A stretch of DNA of 33,813 bases, taken from assembly GCA_903933385.1 (NCBI GenBank), contig CAIZJW010000243.1:1-33813 (forward strand). The letters are read 5' to 3'. Numbering within the stretch: the first letter of the stretch is position 1; each line of letters begins with the position of its first letter. This document shows, one piece after another, positions 1 through 7,551 of this stretch. The stretch is from an uncultured Silvanigrella sp. GTDB lineage: Bacteria; Bdellovibrionota_B; Oligoflexia; Silvanigrellales; Silvanigrellaceae. The notes under the pieces were generated by a model. It did no database searches and was not told where the DNA came from. It was given only the letters and a program-made list of their open reading frames with translations. The position numbers and the translations under genes were made by a program.

Positions 1-584
1 CCCTTGATCAGTGGTATGCGGGAGGTGTGTCGCCGGCATTTTGGGAAGGCTTTTTCCCGTCGCAACGCGATGTCACGAACTTTCAGTTCAAAGAAGGAAG
101 TCGCTACCGCCTCGAGGCCGATCTCACCTATCTTTCTATCTATCACAGGCTCTTTAAAGAAGGGTTTAAGAGTTTTCTGATTCAACGTGGGTTGTGGACC
201 ATTGATCCCAATGCGCCACTGCTTCCGATTCCCCCTGTCTCGCGTATGCCAGGGCTCGATACTTTGAAGCCCAACTCCCCTTTGCCAGTGGTTGATCCGC
301 TTGCACCAGGAGGCGGCAACGACTTTCAGCTCGAGTTGAATCAGATGCGGGCGCTTCTTAAGGGGGTGGATTGGCCTCCCTATTTTGAAGAAATGTGCGG
401 CGACGATGGCTGCTCAAAAGCAAATTCTGGGGAAGCAAAATTGAAGGTTGGAATCGATTTCACCCTCGAACGATTCGAAGATGGAATTGGTAAAACTAAA
501 GATTACAGGGTGTGGCGCCAATCTTCGTATTCACGGGATTACAGCGACGAATCTCAAACTCTTATTAAGGCAGTGTGCCAATGA
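1..584 (+). CDS. C-terminal part of an unrecognised protein, cut by the window edge
   Basis: The reading frame is open from base 3, so only the last ~193 residues are present and the GTG at 27 is probably an internal codon. I do not recognise the family. The visible part has aromatic-rich patches, a proline-rich middle that looks like a linker, and a short CGDDGC motif followed by a charged C-terminal segment ending in VCQ. No membrane segment is visible. The stop codon TGA at 582-584 overlaps the ATG of the next gene in an ATGA arrangement, so the two are probably translated together and may share a process. The next protein is exported and cysteine-rich, which makes an exported or envelope role plausible here, but that is inference. 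Confidence 0.7.
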   Translation, partial: LDQWYAGGVSPAFWEGFFPSQRDVTNFQFKEGSRYRLEADLTYLSIYHRLFKEGFKSFLIQRGLWTIDPNAPLLPIPPVSRMPGLDTLKPNSPLPVVDPLAPGGGNDFQLELNQMRALLKGVDWPPYFEEMCGDDGCSKANSGEAKLKVGIDFTLERFEDGIGKTKDYRVWRQSSYSRDYSDESQTLIKAVCQ

Positions 585-1903
585 AACCGAATAAACCAAA
601 CAGAATAAATTACTCCTTGTTTGCAGCGGTCTTGGGTTTGGGGTTTTGTTCGCAAAGCGCAATGGCAGTCAATATTACTGTCTCAAAGGGATGGCCTTGC
701 AATGTTTTTCTAAGGCACCCGGGAGTGGTTGATGCAGTGGGGAATTTTGTTGACTTCAATGCGAAGCCAACTCCTGCCTCAGGAACCAGCACCTATTCAT
801 TTGTGGCAGGTGATTCGGTTGATTACCTGACAACTCTCGGTTTGACCTTCAATTCATTGGTGGCAAATCTGCCATTTCTCGAACCGTTGAGTTTTAATTT
901 GAAGTCGGAAAACTTTGGTGCAAAGTTAGGGGTGGATGTTTGTATTCCGCCAGTGAACGAAACGCGTGATGATGTTGTTGACTGGGATGTAAAGGCATTT
1001 GGATTAGGCGCACTGATGCCCCCGGCTGAGGGCGATTGGTTCTCTCAGAGTAATCCAAAAATTTCTATGGAATTGTTGGCGAGCAATTGCAATGGCAGTG
1101 TTTCCGCGCCGATGTCAACAGCAACTCCCACGAAGGCTGGGAGTTGCTATATTTCGTCAACTCCTTTGCCTGGGAGCGATTCCCTGTCTGCCGGGGGAAT
1201 TCCAGTCGATTTTGGCTTCAGATTGATGGCAAGTCGACAAGCTGTGTTGCGCTTTACAGTTGAAGAGCGAAATCTCACCCGAAGGCGGCAGCTTTGGGAT
1301 GCTGGTGTGATTCAGATTGAATTAGAAGATCCGCCGCTTCCTCCACTGCTCGTGGGAGATCTGCTCGGCAAACAACTGTTTTTTGCTCCGGATAACGATT
1401 TCGTTGCTTGGCCCGGCTGTAAAAATTTCAAGATTAAATCGGGAATAGCCTTTGACAATATGAATTTGCAAGGGCCCAATTCGAGTTTGGATCTCCGATG
1501 GACGGGCAAAGACACTGATTGCAATACCAGCGGCACTTGCGCTGATGGTAATAAGCGCACAAATAATTTTAGCTTTCCCGTTTCCGTTTACTTAGAAGAT
1601 GGTTCGCTCGCCCCTCCTTCGGCGAGCCCTACTGCCAAGGTTAAAAGCGTCATAGGACTTTATGATGATCAGGTTGCAAGTGGAGAAAATGTTTATCCAA
1701 GCGCCGGAAAGATAGCATTTGATGCAACCCTCGACGAAGTTTACCGGGATTCCAAGAAAGCATTTTTCTCAACAACTGTGTCGCGATTGGTGGCTGCCAA
1801 TCAATGGAGAGAGTGCCGGGTTTGGTTCAAACGCGACAACGGCTTTGATTGCGATACATTGCCCACTTCAAAGCTGAGAAATATTTGCGAAGACATGGAT
1901 TGA
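581..1903 (+). CDS. Unrecognised exported cysteine-rich protein, 440 aa
   Basis: The ATG at 581 is preferred over the in-frame GTG at 575 because it forms an ATGA overlap with the upstream stop, and it gives a normal signal peptide: basic N-region, hydrophobic core around residues 11-23, and an AMA cleavage site near residue 29. The mature part carries about ten cysteines spread over its length (for example in WPC, SNC, WPGC, REC and ICEDMD), which fits a disulfide-bonded protein outside the cytoplasm. A Pro/Leu-rich stretch lies in the middle. No catalytic motif or known domain was recognised. It ends ten bases before the stop of the convergent leftward gene, with no clear terminator between. 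Possible roles include a surface or cell-envelope structural protein, but the sequence does not decide this. Confidence 0.8.
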   Translation: MKPNKPNRINYSLFAAVLGLGFCSQSAMAVNITVSKGWPCNVFLRHPGVVDAVGNFVDFNAKPTPASGTSTYSFVAGDSVDYLTTLGLTFNSLVANLPFLEPLSFNLKSENFGAKLGVDVCIPPVNETRDDVVDWDVKAFGLGALMPPAEGDWFSQSNPKISMELLASNCNGSVSAPMSTATPTKAGSCYISSTPLPGSDSLSAGGIPVDFGFRLMASRQAVLRFTVEERNLTRRRQLWDAGVIQIELEDPPLPPLLVGDLLGKQLFFAPDNDFVAWPGCKNFKIKSGIAFDNMNLQGPNSSLDLRWTGKDTDCNTSGTCADGNKRTNNFSFPVSVYLEDGSLAPPSASPTAKVKSVIGLYDDQVASGENVYPSAGKIAFDATLDEVYRDSKKAFFSTTVSRLVAANQWRECRVWFKRDNGFDCDTLPTSKLRNICEDMD

Positions 1904-1913
1904 AGATATTTCA

Positions 1914-2804
1914 CTACGGCGCGCGCAAGGCATATTGGAATGGAGTGAAGTTGCCGCCGTTGTAGCTTGAGAGATTTCGTTTGTGAAGAAAGCCCTGATT
2001 GTCGACAACCCGAGCCCAGGATGAGCCATCGTCGACCCATTCCACAAACAAAAAAACATGTGCAGGAGTTCCGCGGCTTCCATCGATGTCGAGAGTAAAA
2101 ACGATATCTCCAGGAGAAAGGTCGCGCAGCGTTGTCACTCTATTCCACCCGACTGTAAATTCGAGGTATTCAGAAAGTGCAGCCGTCCAGGTGCTGATGT
2201 TGTAGCCTTTTGAATTGAGCGAGCGCGGCACTGGTAAGCCCGCATTGCGCAGAGCAGTGCTCATAAACGCAACGCACGCATTGCTCGTTGTTCCAAACCA
2301 GCCCATCACCTGAGTGTGAACTTTTTTATAGTTTTGAGGATCGGTATAGAACGACAACAGCTTTCCTCGAAAGCCACGCACTGCGTTGGGCTGGGTTCGC
2401 ATCGATGCATCTGCTGCTATATTGATGGAAGGTGCAGCGGGAGCTTTATCGCCGCGCAAAATGCCTAGAGGCCAGCGCATCACTTCGCAAACAAATCCCC
2501 AATTTAGATCTCGACAATTATTCACCTGCGACGGCGTAAAAGGCCCGTATGCGTATGTATCGTCAGAGCACACAGATAAAGTTGCACTTGCCTTCGTTCC
2601 GGGCGGACACTCGCTCGTGCCGCGCAATACACCGGCAAAAAATATATCCCAGTTGTCTTCCGCGCAATCGGGTGAGCCACTGCCTCGGGCGTTTTCGCAG
2701 GACCTTTTCATGTCCTGCGAAAACGGACCAATGGCGTAAAGACTTGTCATGCAGAGTTTTTGAATGGGGTTAAAAACAGCCCCATCCGGGCACCAGGCGA
2801 TCAT
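1914..2804 (-). CDS. Cysteine-repeat protein with NlpC/P60- or CHAP-like amidase domain, 296 aa
   Basis: The C-terminal half looks like a papain-fold peptidoglycan amidase. A candidate nucleophile Cys177 sits in NACVAFMSTAL, a conserved-looking SPGDIVF strand follows, and a candidate His249 lies in PAHVFLF, with a polar DNQG after it. This is the order of NlpC/P60 and CHAP enzymes. The N-terminal half holds two imperfect repeats of about 55 residues, each with CPxG, a second Cys, YAxGPF, two more Cys, Trp and LRG. The ATG at 2804 overlaps the upstream TGA (ATGA); a GTG at 2843 would add 13 residues. Neither start gives a signal peptide, which is odd for a cysteine-rich cell-wall enzyme. Either the upstream secreted protein and this one once formed one chain, or export is unusual. 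Substrate is unknown. Confidence 0.7.
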   Translation of the reverse strand: MIAWCPDGAVFNPIQKLCMTSLYAIGPFSQDMKRSCENARGSGSPDCAEDNWDIFFAGVLRGTSECPPGTKASATLSVCSDDTYAYGPFTPSQVNNCRDLNWGFVCEVMRWPLGILRGDKAPAAPSINIAADASMRTQPNAVRGFRGKLLSFYTDPQNYKKVHTQVMGWFGTTSNACVAFMSTALRNAGLPVPRSLNSKGYNISTWTAALSEYLEFTVGWNRVTTLRDLSPGDIVFTLDIDGSRGTPAHVFLFVEWVDDGSSWARVVDNQGFLHKRNLSSYNGGNFTPFQYALRAP

Positions 2805-3400
2805 TTGCCAGGTGCCGAAGGGTAGGAGGGAAGATCGAGGCACTGGTATTGATGCAGGCTTCCACAGTGTCTATCGATGTTGGAAAACTTGGTAACGAAA
2901 TCCATACGAACATTGCTGCGACCACCTTGCCCATAGCCGCCATAGCCACCGTAGGGAGATCCAATACCCCAACCACCATAGGGGTGATCGAAAGAACGGC
3001 AGCTTGTATCATCATTGTCGCATTGATCTGCAACATCATGCGCGTCGCCAAAGTGCTTACCGAAATAGTAATTACCGCCAACACGGAACGTTCCTTCCCA
3101 TCCCTTCAAATTCCCACAAACACGATATCCATGACACAAACGTCCCTGATCAAAAATGAAGAAATTCATTGTTGTTGCGGAGGGGAGATTTCCAGCGTTT
3201 TCGTGACAATCGAGAAACACAGTCATCTTTTTCGGGCTCGCCAAATCTCCCGAATCGTCTTTCATAACAATCACGAGATCTTGACAAGCTCCTGGAGGTG
3301 TCACGCTGCCACCACTTTGCTGCGCTTGCGCCGTGTTTTGAACTCCGAATCCAGAAAGGCAAAGAGCTAAAAATCCAAGGTGCGAAAGGCATATCTTCAT
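2801..3400 (-). CDS. Small secreted protein with Gly/Tyr-rich segment, 199 aa
   Basis: A clear signal peptide (hydrophobic residues 5-20, cleavage near AQA at 24-26) begins at the ATG at 3400, which has an AGGAGA ribosome site about six bases upstream. The mature protein carries cysteines in GACQDL, LDCHE, RLCHGYRVCG and DQCDNDDTSC, then a flexible PYGGYGGYGQGG stretch near residue 150. It ends in a Cys-containing tail. The family is not recognised. It is translationally coupled to the downstream amidase-like gene by an ATGA overlap, so it may be a partner, inhibitor or anchoring subunit of that enzyme, or its separated N-terminal region. A candidate promoter lies just upstream, in the 166-base divergent gap. 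Confidence 0.75.
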   Translation of the reverse strand: MKICLSHLGFLALCLSGFGVQNTAQAQQSGGSVTPPGACQDLVIVMKDDSGDLASPKKMTVFLDCHENAGNLPSATTMNFFIFDQGRLCHGYRVCGNLKGWEGTFRVGGNYYFGKHFGDAHDVADQCDNDDTSCRSFDHPYGGWGIGSPYGGYGGYGQGGRSNVRMDFVTKFSNIDRHCGSLHQYQCLDLPSYPSAPGK

Positions 3401-3436
3401 GTCGCTCTCCTATGAAAAAGTTGAGGAACGCGCGTG

Positions 3437-3465
3437 AACATAAAAGGCTAAAATCTCTCTGTCGA
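3437..3465 (-). promoter_or_regulatory. Candidate sigma-70-type promoter for the Gly/Tyr-rich protein gene
   Basis: Reading leftward, TCGACA (five of six matches to the -35 consensus) is followed after 17 bases by TATGTT (four of six matches to the -10). It lies about 35 bases upstream of the ATG at 3400, leaving room for a short leader with the AGGAGA ribosome site. The call rests on pattern matching only. Confidence 0.35.
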
Positions 3466-3566
3466 TTGGTCGAACTTGTTTCTTCCTGAATTGGGAAAAT
3501 CTGAAGTGGACGTCACCACACGTGGAAGAGCTATATGAACATCACCCGACACAGGAGGTGGATTGA

Positions 3567-4004
3567 ATGTGTTCGATGATGGCTTTTTCAAAGAAGGTTG
3601 CTGCATGTACTTCACTTTTATTTGCATCGCAGGCAATTGCTGAAACAAATGGAAAATGGATTCCTGGAGAGTGCGGAACGGATGGATTTTGCGCTTTGAT
3701 TCGAGTTGAGCAGGAGTTAACGCAGCAAACTCCACTGCGACCATCAGGTGTGGTTGTGGGCACAATTGACGATGATGGATTTACGGTCAGTCGAGTTGCT
3801 TCTCAGGGAGCAAAACAGGTTTGCCGAAAAGAAGTTCGTGTTCCAAAAGTTGTTTATGAAGCTGTGACGCAGATGTTTAATTCTGTTTTGACGCGCGGCG
3901 ACAACGGGGCCCTGCCCGCAAGCCTCACTCCTGCCGAGCAAACGATGTTGCTCTATTACAACACCATCATGCAACAGACGATGAATTTTCAGTGTGGACG
4001 TTGA
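3567..4004 (+). CDS. Secreted four-cysteine protein, first of two tandem paralogs, 145 aa
   Basis: A strong AGGAGG site at 3553-3558, eight bases before the ATG, fixes the start. The first 25 residues form a signal peptide ending in AIA. The mature chain of about 120 residues has exactly four cysteines, in GECGTDGFC, QVCRKEV and NFQC. It shares with the next gene the pattern C-x-x-D-G-x-C, a C-x-K-x-V-x-VP-x-x-x-Y block, and a C-terminal LTPAEQTMLLYY...MQQT...C block. I do not recognise the family. Two disulfides in the periplasm or outside the cell are likely. The gene stands first in a two-gene rightward unit with only 27 bases to the paralog. Confidence 0.8.
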   Translation: MCSMMAFSKKVAACTSLLFASQAIAETNGKWIPGECGTDGFCALIRVEQELTQQTPLRPSGVVVGTIDDDGFTVSRVASQGAKQVCRKEVRVPKVVYEAVTQMFNSVLTRGDNGALPASLTPAEQTMLLYYNTIMQQTMNFQCGR

Positions 4005-4031
4005 GATATTCTATTTTGGAGGTTGAAGAAG

Positions 4032-4463
4032 ATGATTAAATTTATTCTCCCGATTTTGATTTCTGCTGGTCTCAGTTCTTTGGCAAGCGCGAACGTGACT
4101 CAACCCGAAAAGGGTGGGAGTAACTGTAATCCCGATGGTCAGTGCGTGATTTTTGAAGTCAATATTCAGTTAGACAGCGCTGTTGATAGGCCAGTTGTCG
4201 TGAACTCACCCGTTATTTATCTCGACGACTCAAATTCCTATCAGACAACTGTCATGCGCACGGGTGATGTTTGCACAAAGCAGGTGAAAGTACCCTGGGC
4301 TGTTTATCAATCCATTGCTTCCATTATGTCGACGCTCGATGGCAGCAACGGTGAGCCGCCTCCAGCATTTACACCCGCTCAACAAACGATGCTTCTGTTC
4401 TACACAACACTCATGCAGCAGACACTCTCGTTCAACTGTTCACCCAGCGATTATAACCGCTAA
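4032..4463 (+). CDS. Secreted four-cysteine protein, second tandem paralog, 143 aa
   Basis: The ATG at 4032 is chosen over the in-frame TTG at 4023 because GGAGG at 4018-4022 lies nine bases before the ATG but touches the TTG. A signal peptide of about 20 residues ends in ASA. The mature part aligns by eye with the preceding protein along its full length, with the same four cysteines (SNCNPDGQC, DVCTKQV, SFNC) and the shared FTPAQQTMLLFY...MQQT block. The N-terminal and mid regions have diverged strongly, so the duplication is old or the copies have different targets. It converges on the chorismate mutase gene with 16 bases between the stops and no obvious hairpin. Function is unknown. Confidence 0.8.
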   Translation: MIKFILPILISAGLSSLASANVTQPEKGGSNCNPDGQCVIFEVNIQLDSAVDRPVVVNSPVIYLDDSNSYQTTVMRTGDVCTKQVKVPWAVYQSIASIMSTLDGSNGEPPPAFTPAQQTMLLFYTTLMQQTLSFNCSPSDYNR

Positions 4464-4479
4464 AAGCGCCTCAACGAGC

Positions 4480-4764
4480 TTACTTTTGCACGTTAAGACA
4501 AATGGTCATTAGGTGTGAATAAAGTGCTCGGAGGTCTTCTTCGGTAAGCCGCGGCTCACTCTGTGAGTTTAACGCCGCTATTCTCTCCAGAACCTGTGTT
4601 TCTCGGGCTGTGTCTCTCACGACACGGCCCTGTTCTTTTTTGAGATCTCCCATCTCAAGAGCAATCATAATTCGCTTTTTCATGAGTTCTAGAATCCGAG
4701 AATCTATGTCATCGATCTCAGAGCGGAGTTGTTCGAGAGTCTGTTTGCATTTCACGGAGCTCAC
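4480..4764 (-). CDS. Monofunctional AroQ-type chorismate mutase, 94 aa
   Basis: Chorismate mutase rearranges chorismate to prephenate, the precursor of Phe and Tyr. This small all-helical protein matches the AroQ fold and its active-site set at the right spacing: Arg14, Arg31, Lys42, Asp51, Arg54 and Glu55 correspond to E. coli residues 11, 28, 39, 48, 51 and 52. Near the C-terminus a Gln93 is preceded by Cys89/Thr87 where Ser is usual. No dehydrogenase or dehydratase domain is fused to it. The start is GTG at 4764, whose last two bases lie in the TGA of the U32 gene (GTGA overlap), so the two are translationally coupled. No other aromatic-pathway gene is nearby. This suggests its prephenate serves the U32 protein, though a general biosynthetic role is possible. 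Confidence 0.88.
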   Translation of the reverse strand: MSSVKCKQTLEQLRSEIDDIDSRILELMKKRIMIALEMGDLKKEQGRVVRDTARETQVLERIAALNSQSEPRLTEEDLRALYSHLMTICLNVQK

Positions 4765-7418
4765 AAGAGTGTCCTGTCGAAGTTTGCAGTGTGAGTTTCT
4801 GTGATAGCCTTGTTCTCAAAGGTGTCTTTTAAAATGCTGACAAAGCGCTCTTTCTCATAGGGGCGTGTGAGGAAATCGAGTCTGAAATTTCTGATGCCAA
4901 GGTTCTCAAGCTCGGTTCGCCTGTGTGTGATGGAGTACGCGCGCTTGTCGTAAACAACCGATTTGCAAGATTCATGTGCGACAAAGAAACGTTCTCCGGC
5001 GTCATTTTCAATTTCGAGTGTTCTATAGCCGCACACGGTATTGCCTGGGCATCCGTTGTGCAAAGCTGTGAGGCTGCAACTTTCAGCTATAAAAAGTGGA
5101 GTGTCTTTAAACAAAATAGCTTCTGGCAACGCGTTTTCAGGCCAGGCTGCCAACAGAGCACTGACATTTTTGAAATCGTCTTCCACTGAAAGCGCAACTC
5201 TCTCAATTCCTCTGTCGCGCCAATGAGCGACTGCTGCGGTATTGAGAGAATAGAGAGTGAAATCGGACGAAATTGAGGTGATTTTTTCCCGTAAGCCCCA
5301 ACGCTCGAGCATTGAAAGTACGCCCAAATTTCCAATTTCTAAAGATGTAACACCACTTTCAACAAACAGCTGAACCCATCTCTTCATCACTGGTTCATCC
5401 CAGGCACGCAGCACCGTTGGGATTGCCAGGCGAAGAGTGAGCCCTGTTTTGTTTCTAAATTCCTTCAGCTTTTCCAATGTCGAAGCAAACGAACTGTCGG
5501 GCAGAAATGCTCGTTTTGGTTCGAAAAGAACCTCTTTGATGCTCAGCTGACTCTGGGAGCTCGCTTCTGCCTGAGCTTCAATGATCCAATTGAGGTATTC
5601 TAAACGGTCTACTTTTATAGTTAGACTTGATGAGCTCGAAAGCGTTGTTTCGCGGGCCTGCTGGCGAGGCGCAACTGTTTCGAGGGCGACATTAAGGCGT
5701 TCACTTAAAAACGTATCAAAGGCACCTGGCAAACTTGCTTCGAGGTTGCGCTTGAGTTCTTTCAATTGTCCTCTGGGCACAAACCAATGGGTGTCGCCGG
5801 CAATGTTTATTTTGGACGAGGCAAAGCCAATGTTCCCAAGAATTCCGAGACTCTCTCGCAGGTCGTTCACGAGCGTTGAAGTGTCGTGCTTAGGGCGCAT
5901 CGCATTGAGAGTTTGCGTGACTTTAAGTAGGGGTATGCCGAACTTCAATACAGAAACATTGAGAGAAAGAATTTCGTTTTGAGCATCAACCGAGATTTCC
6001 AAGTCAATCTGCTTCAGTGGTCGCAGTCGTGCATCGGTTGAAGGTCGAGAGAGCTTTTCCACGTCTCGGCGTAGGGCATCGGATCGAGTTCGGACGACGT
6101 TGTCGCCAACGGCGGGCAGGGGAAGATTATCTGGAATTTCGATTGCCACAAGGCTTCCTGCAGGAGCACTTGTCACCATTTTTCCAGAAAGGAACATTTG
6201 CCTGAGTGAGAAGTGGCAAACGTTGTTTTCATATTTCTGACTCACGCCCTCGGCTGTTGAACTGCTCGTCGCGCCATGTTGCGGCGTGGAGTGGTAAATG
6301 GCCTCTGCGGGATCAATTCGCAGTCCGTCGTAGCGCTCGAGTTCACAGCGAGTTTCAACTTCAACAAGTCGCCCGCGCACATTTACCACGGAGCCCACCG
6401 GTTGTCCCTTGTGGGTGGGGTTATTCAGGTCAATGACATTCTCGTGGTAACGGCCTTTTAGGAAGAATGAAGAACTCTCGCGCTGAAACGTTAGGCTCAA
6501 ATTTTCACGTAACTTGTCCGGTGAGTTCGTGTTGCTCTCAGTGATGGCATGAGCCAACGCGGGCGCGTCGCGGCGCAGCGTTGCGCGGCCATAGATATCG
6601 TCGAGACGCTGCCGATACGTTTGCACAACCGTTGAAACATATTGTGCATCTTTCTTTCGTCCCTCAATTTTGAGTGTGTCGATTCCCGCATCAACGAGCA
6701 AATGCAGCGATTCAACCGTATTGAGGTCCTTCATGCTAAAGAGGAAACCATGGCCAGGTTCATTGACAATTTTGTAGGGTTTTCTGCAGGTGTAAGCGCA
6801 CTCGCCGCGATTTCCGCTGCGCGCGTCTTCTGCCCCTGAGAAAAAACAAAGTCCGCTGTAGGAGTAGCAGAGACTTCCGTGACAGAAAGCTTCCAGTTCT
6901 ACCTGCTCACGCGGCACTGCTGCTCTGATTTTTTTAATTTCCAGCGCTGTGAGCTCACGTGCCAACACAACCCTCTTGAATCCGGACCGCATGGCCTCAA
7001 GAACACCATCGAGGTTGTGAACTGCCATTTGTGTTGAGGCATGGAGTCTCAGATTGGGAAAGAATTGTTTGCACAGGCGTGCTAAGCCGAGGTCTTGTAC
7101 AATGATCGCGTGAACACCGATGTCTTCGAGTGCAGCGAGGGTCTCTACCAGAGATTTAAGTTCGCTATTCTTGATAAGAATATTCATGGTCACGAGCACA
7201 TTCATGCCATGTGAATGGGCCAAAGGTACGAGTTCGCGCAGGTCGTCGAGGGTGAAGTTCTCCGCGCGAGCGCGTGCGTTGAAGTTCTTGAGACCGAGAA
7301 AAACTGCGTCAGCGCCCGAATTGAGAGCTGCGAAGAATTGCTCACGGCCTCCGACAGGAGCCAGAATTTCGGGAACAAATGAAGGTGAATTGGATTCTGA
7401 ATGAACTTCTCTCTGCAT
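4761..7418 (-). CDS. Long U32-family protein, probable RNA hydroxylase of the RlhA/TrhP type, 885 aa
   Basis: The N-terminal ~300 residues are a typical U32 domain: EILAPVGG and GADAVFLG at the start, ASTQMAVHN, and the signature FCHGSLCYSYSGLC with cysteines 179, 184, 191, 207 and 211. In characterised relatives such cysteines bind an iron-sulfur cluster. A middle region resembles the domain that follows U32 in RlhA. From about residue 600 a second, diverged U32-like barrel seems present, with its own cysteines at 781, 790, 796 and 818. E. coli RlhA is about 650 residues, so this is a long form. Although named peptidases, characterised U32 proteins hydroxylate tRNA U34 (TrhP), 23S rRNA C2501 (RlhA) or the ubiquinone ring (UbiU/V); which applies here cannot be seen. 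The ATG at 7418 has GAGG eight bases upstream. The chorismate mutase gene overlaps its stop. Confidence 0.88.
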   Translation of the reverse strand: MQREVHSESNSPSFVPEILAPVGGREQFFAALNSGADAVFLGLKNFNARARAENFTLDDLRELVPLAHSHGMNVLVTMNILIKNSELKSLVETLAALEDIGVHAIIVQDLGLARLCKQFFPNLRLHASTQMAVHNLDGVLEAMRSGFKRVVLARELTALEIKKIRAAVPREQVELEAFCHGSLCYSYSGLCFFSGAEDARSGNRGECAYTCRKPYKIVNEPGHGFLFSMKDLNTVESLHLLVDAGIDTLKIEGRKKDAQYVSTVVQTYRQRLDDIYGRATLRRDAPALAHAITESNTNSPDKLRENLSLTFQRESSSFFLKGRYHENVIDLNNPTHKGQPVGSVVNVRGRLVEVETRCELERYDGLRIDPAEAIYHSTPQHGATSSSTAEGVSQKYENNVCHFSLRQMFLSGKMVTSAPAGSLVAIEIPDNLPLPAVGDNVVRTRSDALRRDVEKLSRPSTDARLRPLKQIDLEISVDAQNEILSLNVSVLKFGIPLLKVTQTLNAMRPKHDTSTLVNDLRESLGILGNIGFASSKINIAGDTHWFVPRGQLKELKRNLEASLPGAFDTFLSERLNVALETVAPRQQARETTLSSSSSLTIKVDRLEYLNWIIEAQAEASSQSQLSIKEVLFEPKRAFLPDSSFASTLEKLKEFRNKTGLTLRLAIPTVLRAWDEPVMKRWVQLFVESGVTSLEIGNLGVLSMLERWGLREKITSISSDFTLYSLNTAAVAHWRDRGIERVALSVEDDFKNVSALLAAWPENALPEAILFKDTPLFIAESCSLTALHNGCPGNTVCGYRTLEIENDAGERFFVAHESCKSVVYDKRAYSITHRRTELENLGIRNFRLDFLTRPYEKERFVSILKDTFENKAITETHTANFDRTLL

Positions 7419-7511
7419 TTGGCTAGCCTCGAAAAGGGCGAAGCAATGAGCTCACTTGCTCATGCGTTGCAGAGTGTTGTTGTTGAAAGTGCAGAGGAAC
7501 TCAAGAAATAA

Positions 7512-7539
7512 AATATAACAATGAAAACGGTACCTTGAA
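7512..7539 (-). promoter_or_regulatory. Candidate promoter for the U32-chorismate mutase unit
   Basis: Reading leftward, TTCAAG is followed after 16 bases by TATATT, a five-of-six -10 match inside an AT-rich patch. It lies in the 133-base gap upstream of the U32 gene and would give a leader of about 85 bases. The -35 part is weak and overlaps a small inverted repeat at 7525-7549, so the call is tentative. Confidence 0.3.
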
Positions 7540-7549
7540 TTTCCCGTTT
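7525..7549 (-). terminator. Possible weak terminator after the trypsin-fold gene
   Basis: A six-base stem (AAACGG with CCGTTT) and 13-base loop lies three bases beyond the leftward stop codon at 7552. In the leftward direction it is followed by TTCATTGTT rather than a clean T run, so termination would be inefficient. The stem overlaps the candidate promoter of the U32 gene. Confidence 0.25.
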
Positions 7550-7551
7550 AT

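Noticed and set aside
2386-2739. Open frame of 117 codons on the + strand
   Set aside because: It is a shadow of the amidase-like gene, whose cysteine repeats and catalytic motifs are on the - strand.
7401-7511. Possible 36-residue + strand gene in the gap upstream of the U32 gene
   Set aside because: It overlaps the U32 start on the opposite strand, its ribosome site is about 12 bases away and weak, and the same bases hold the likely U32 leader.
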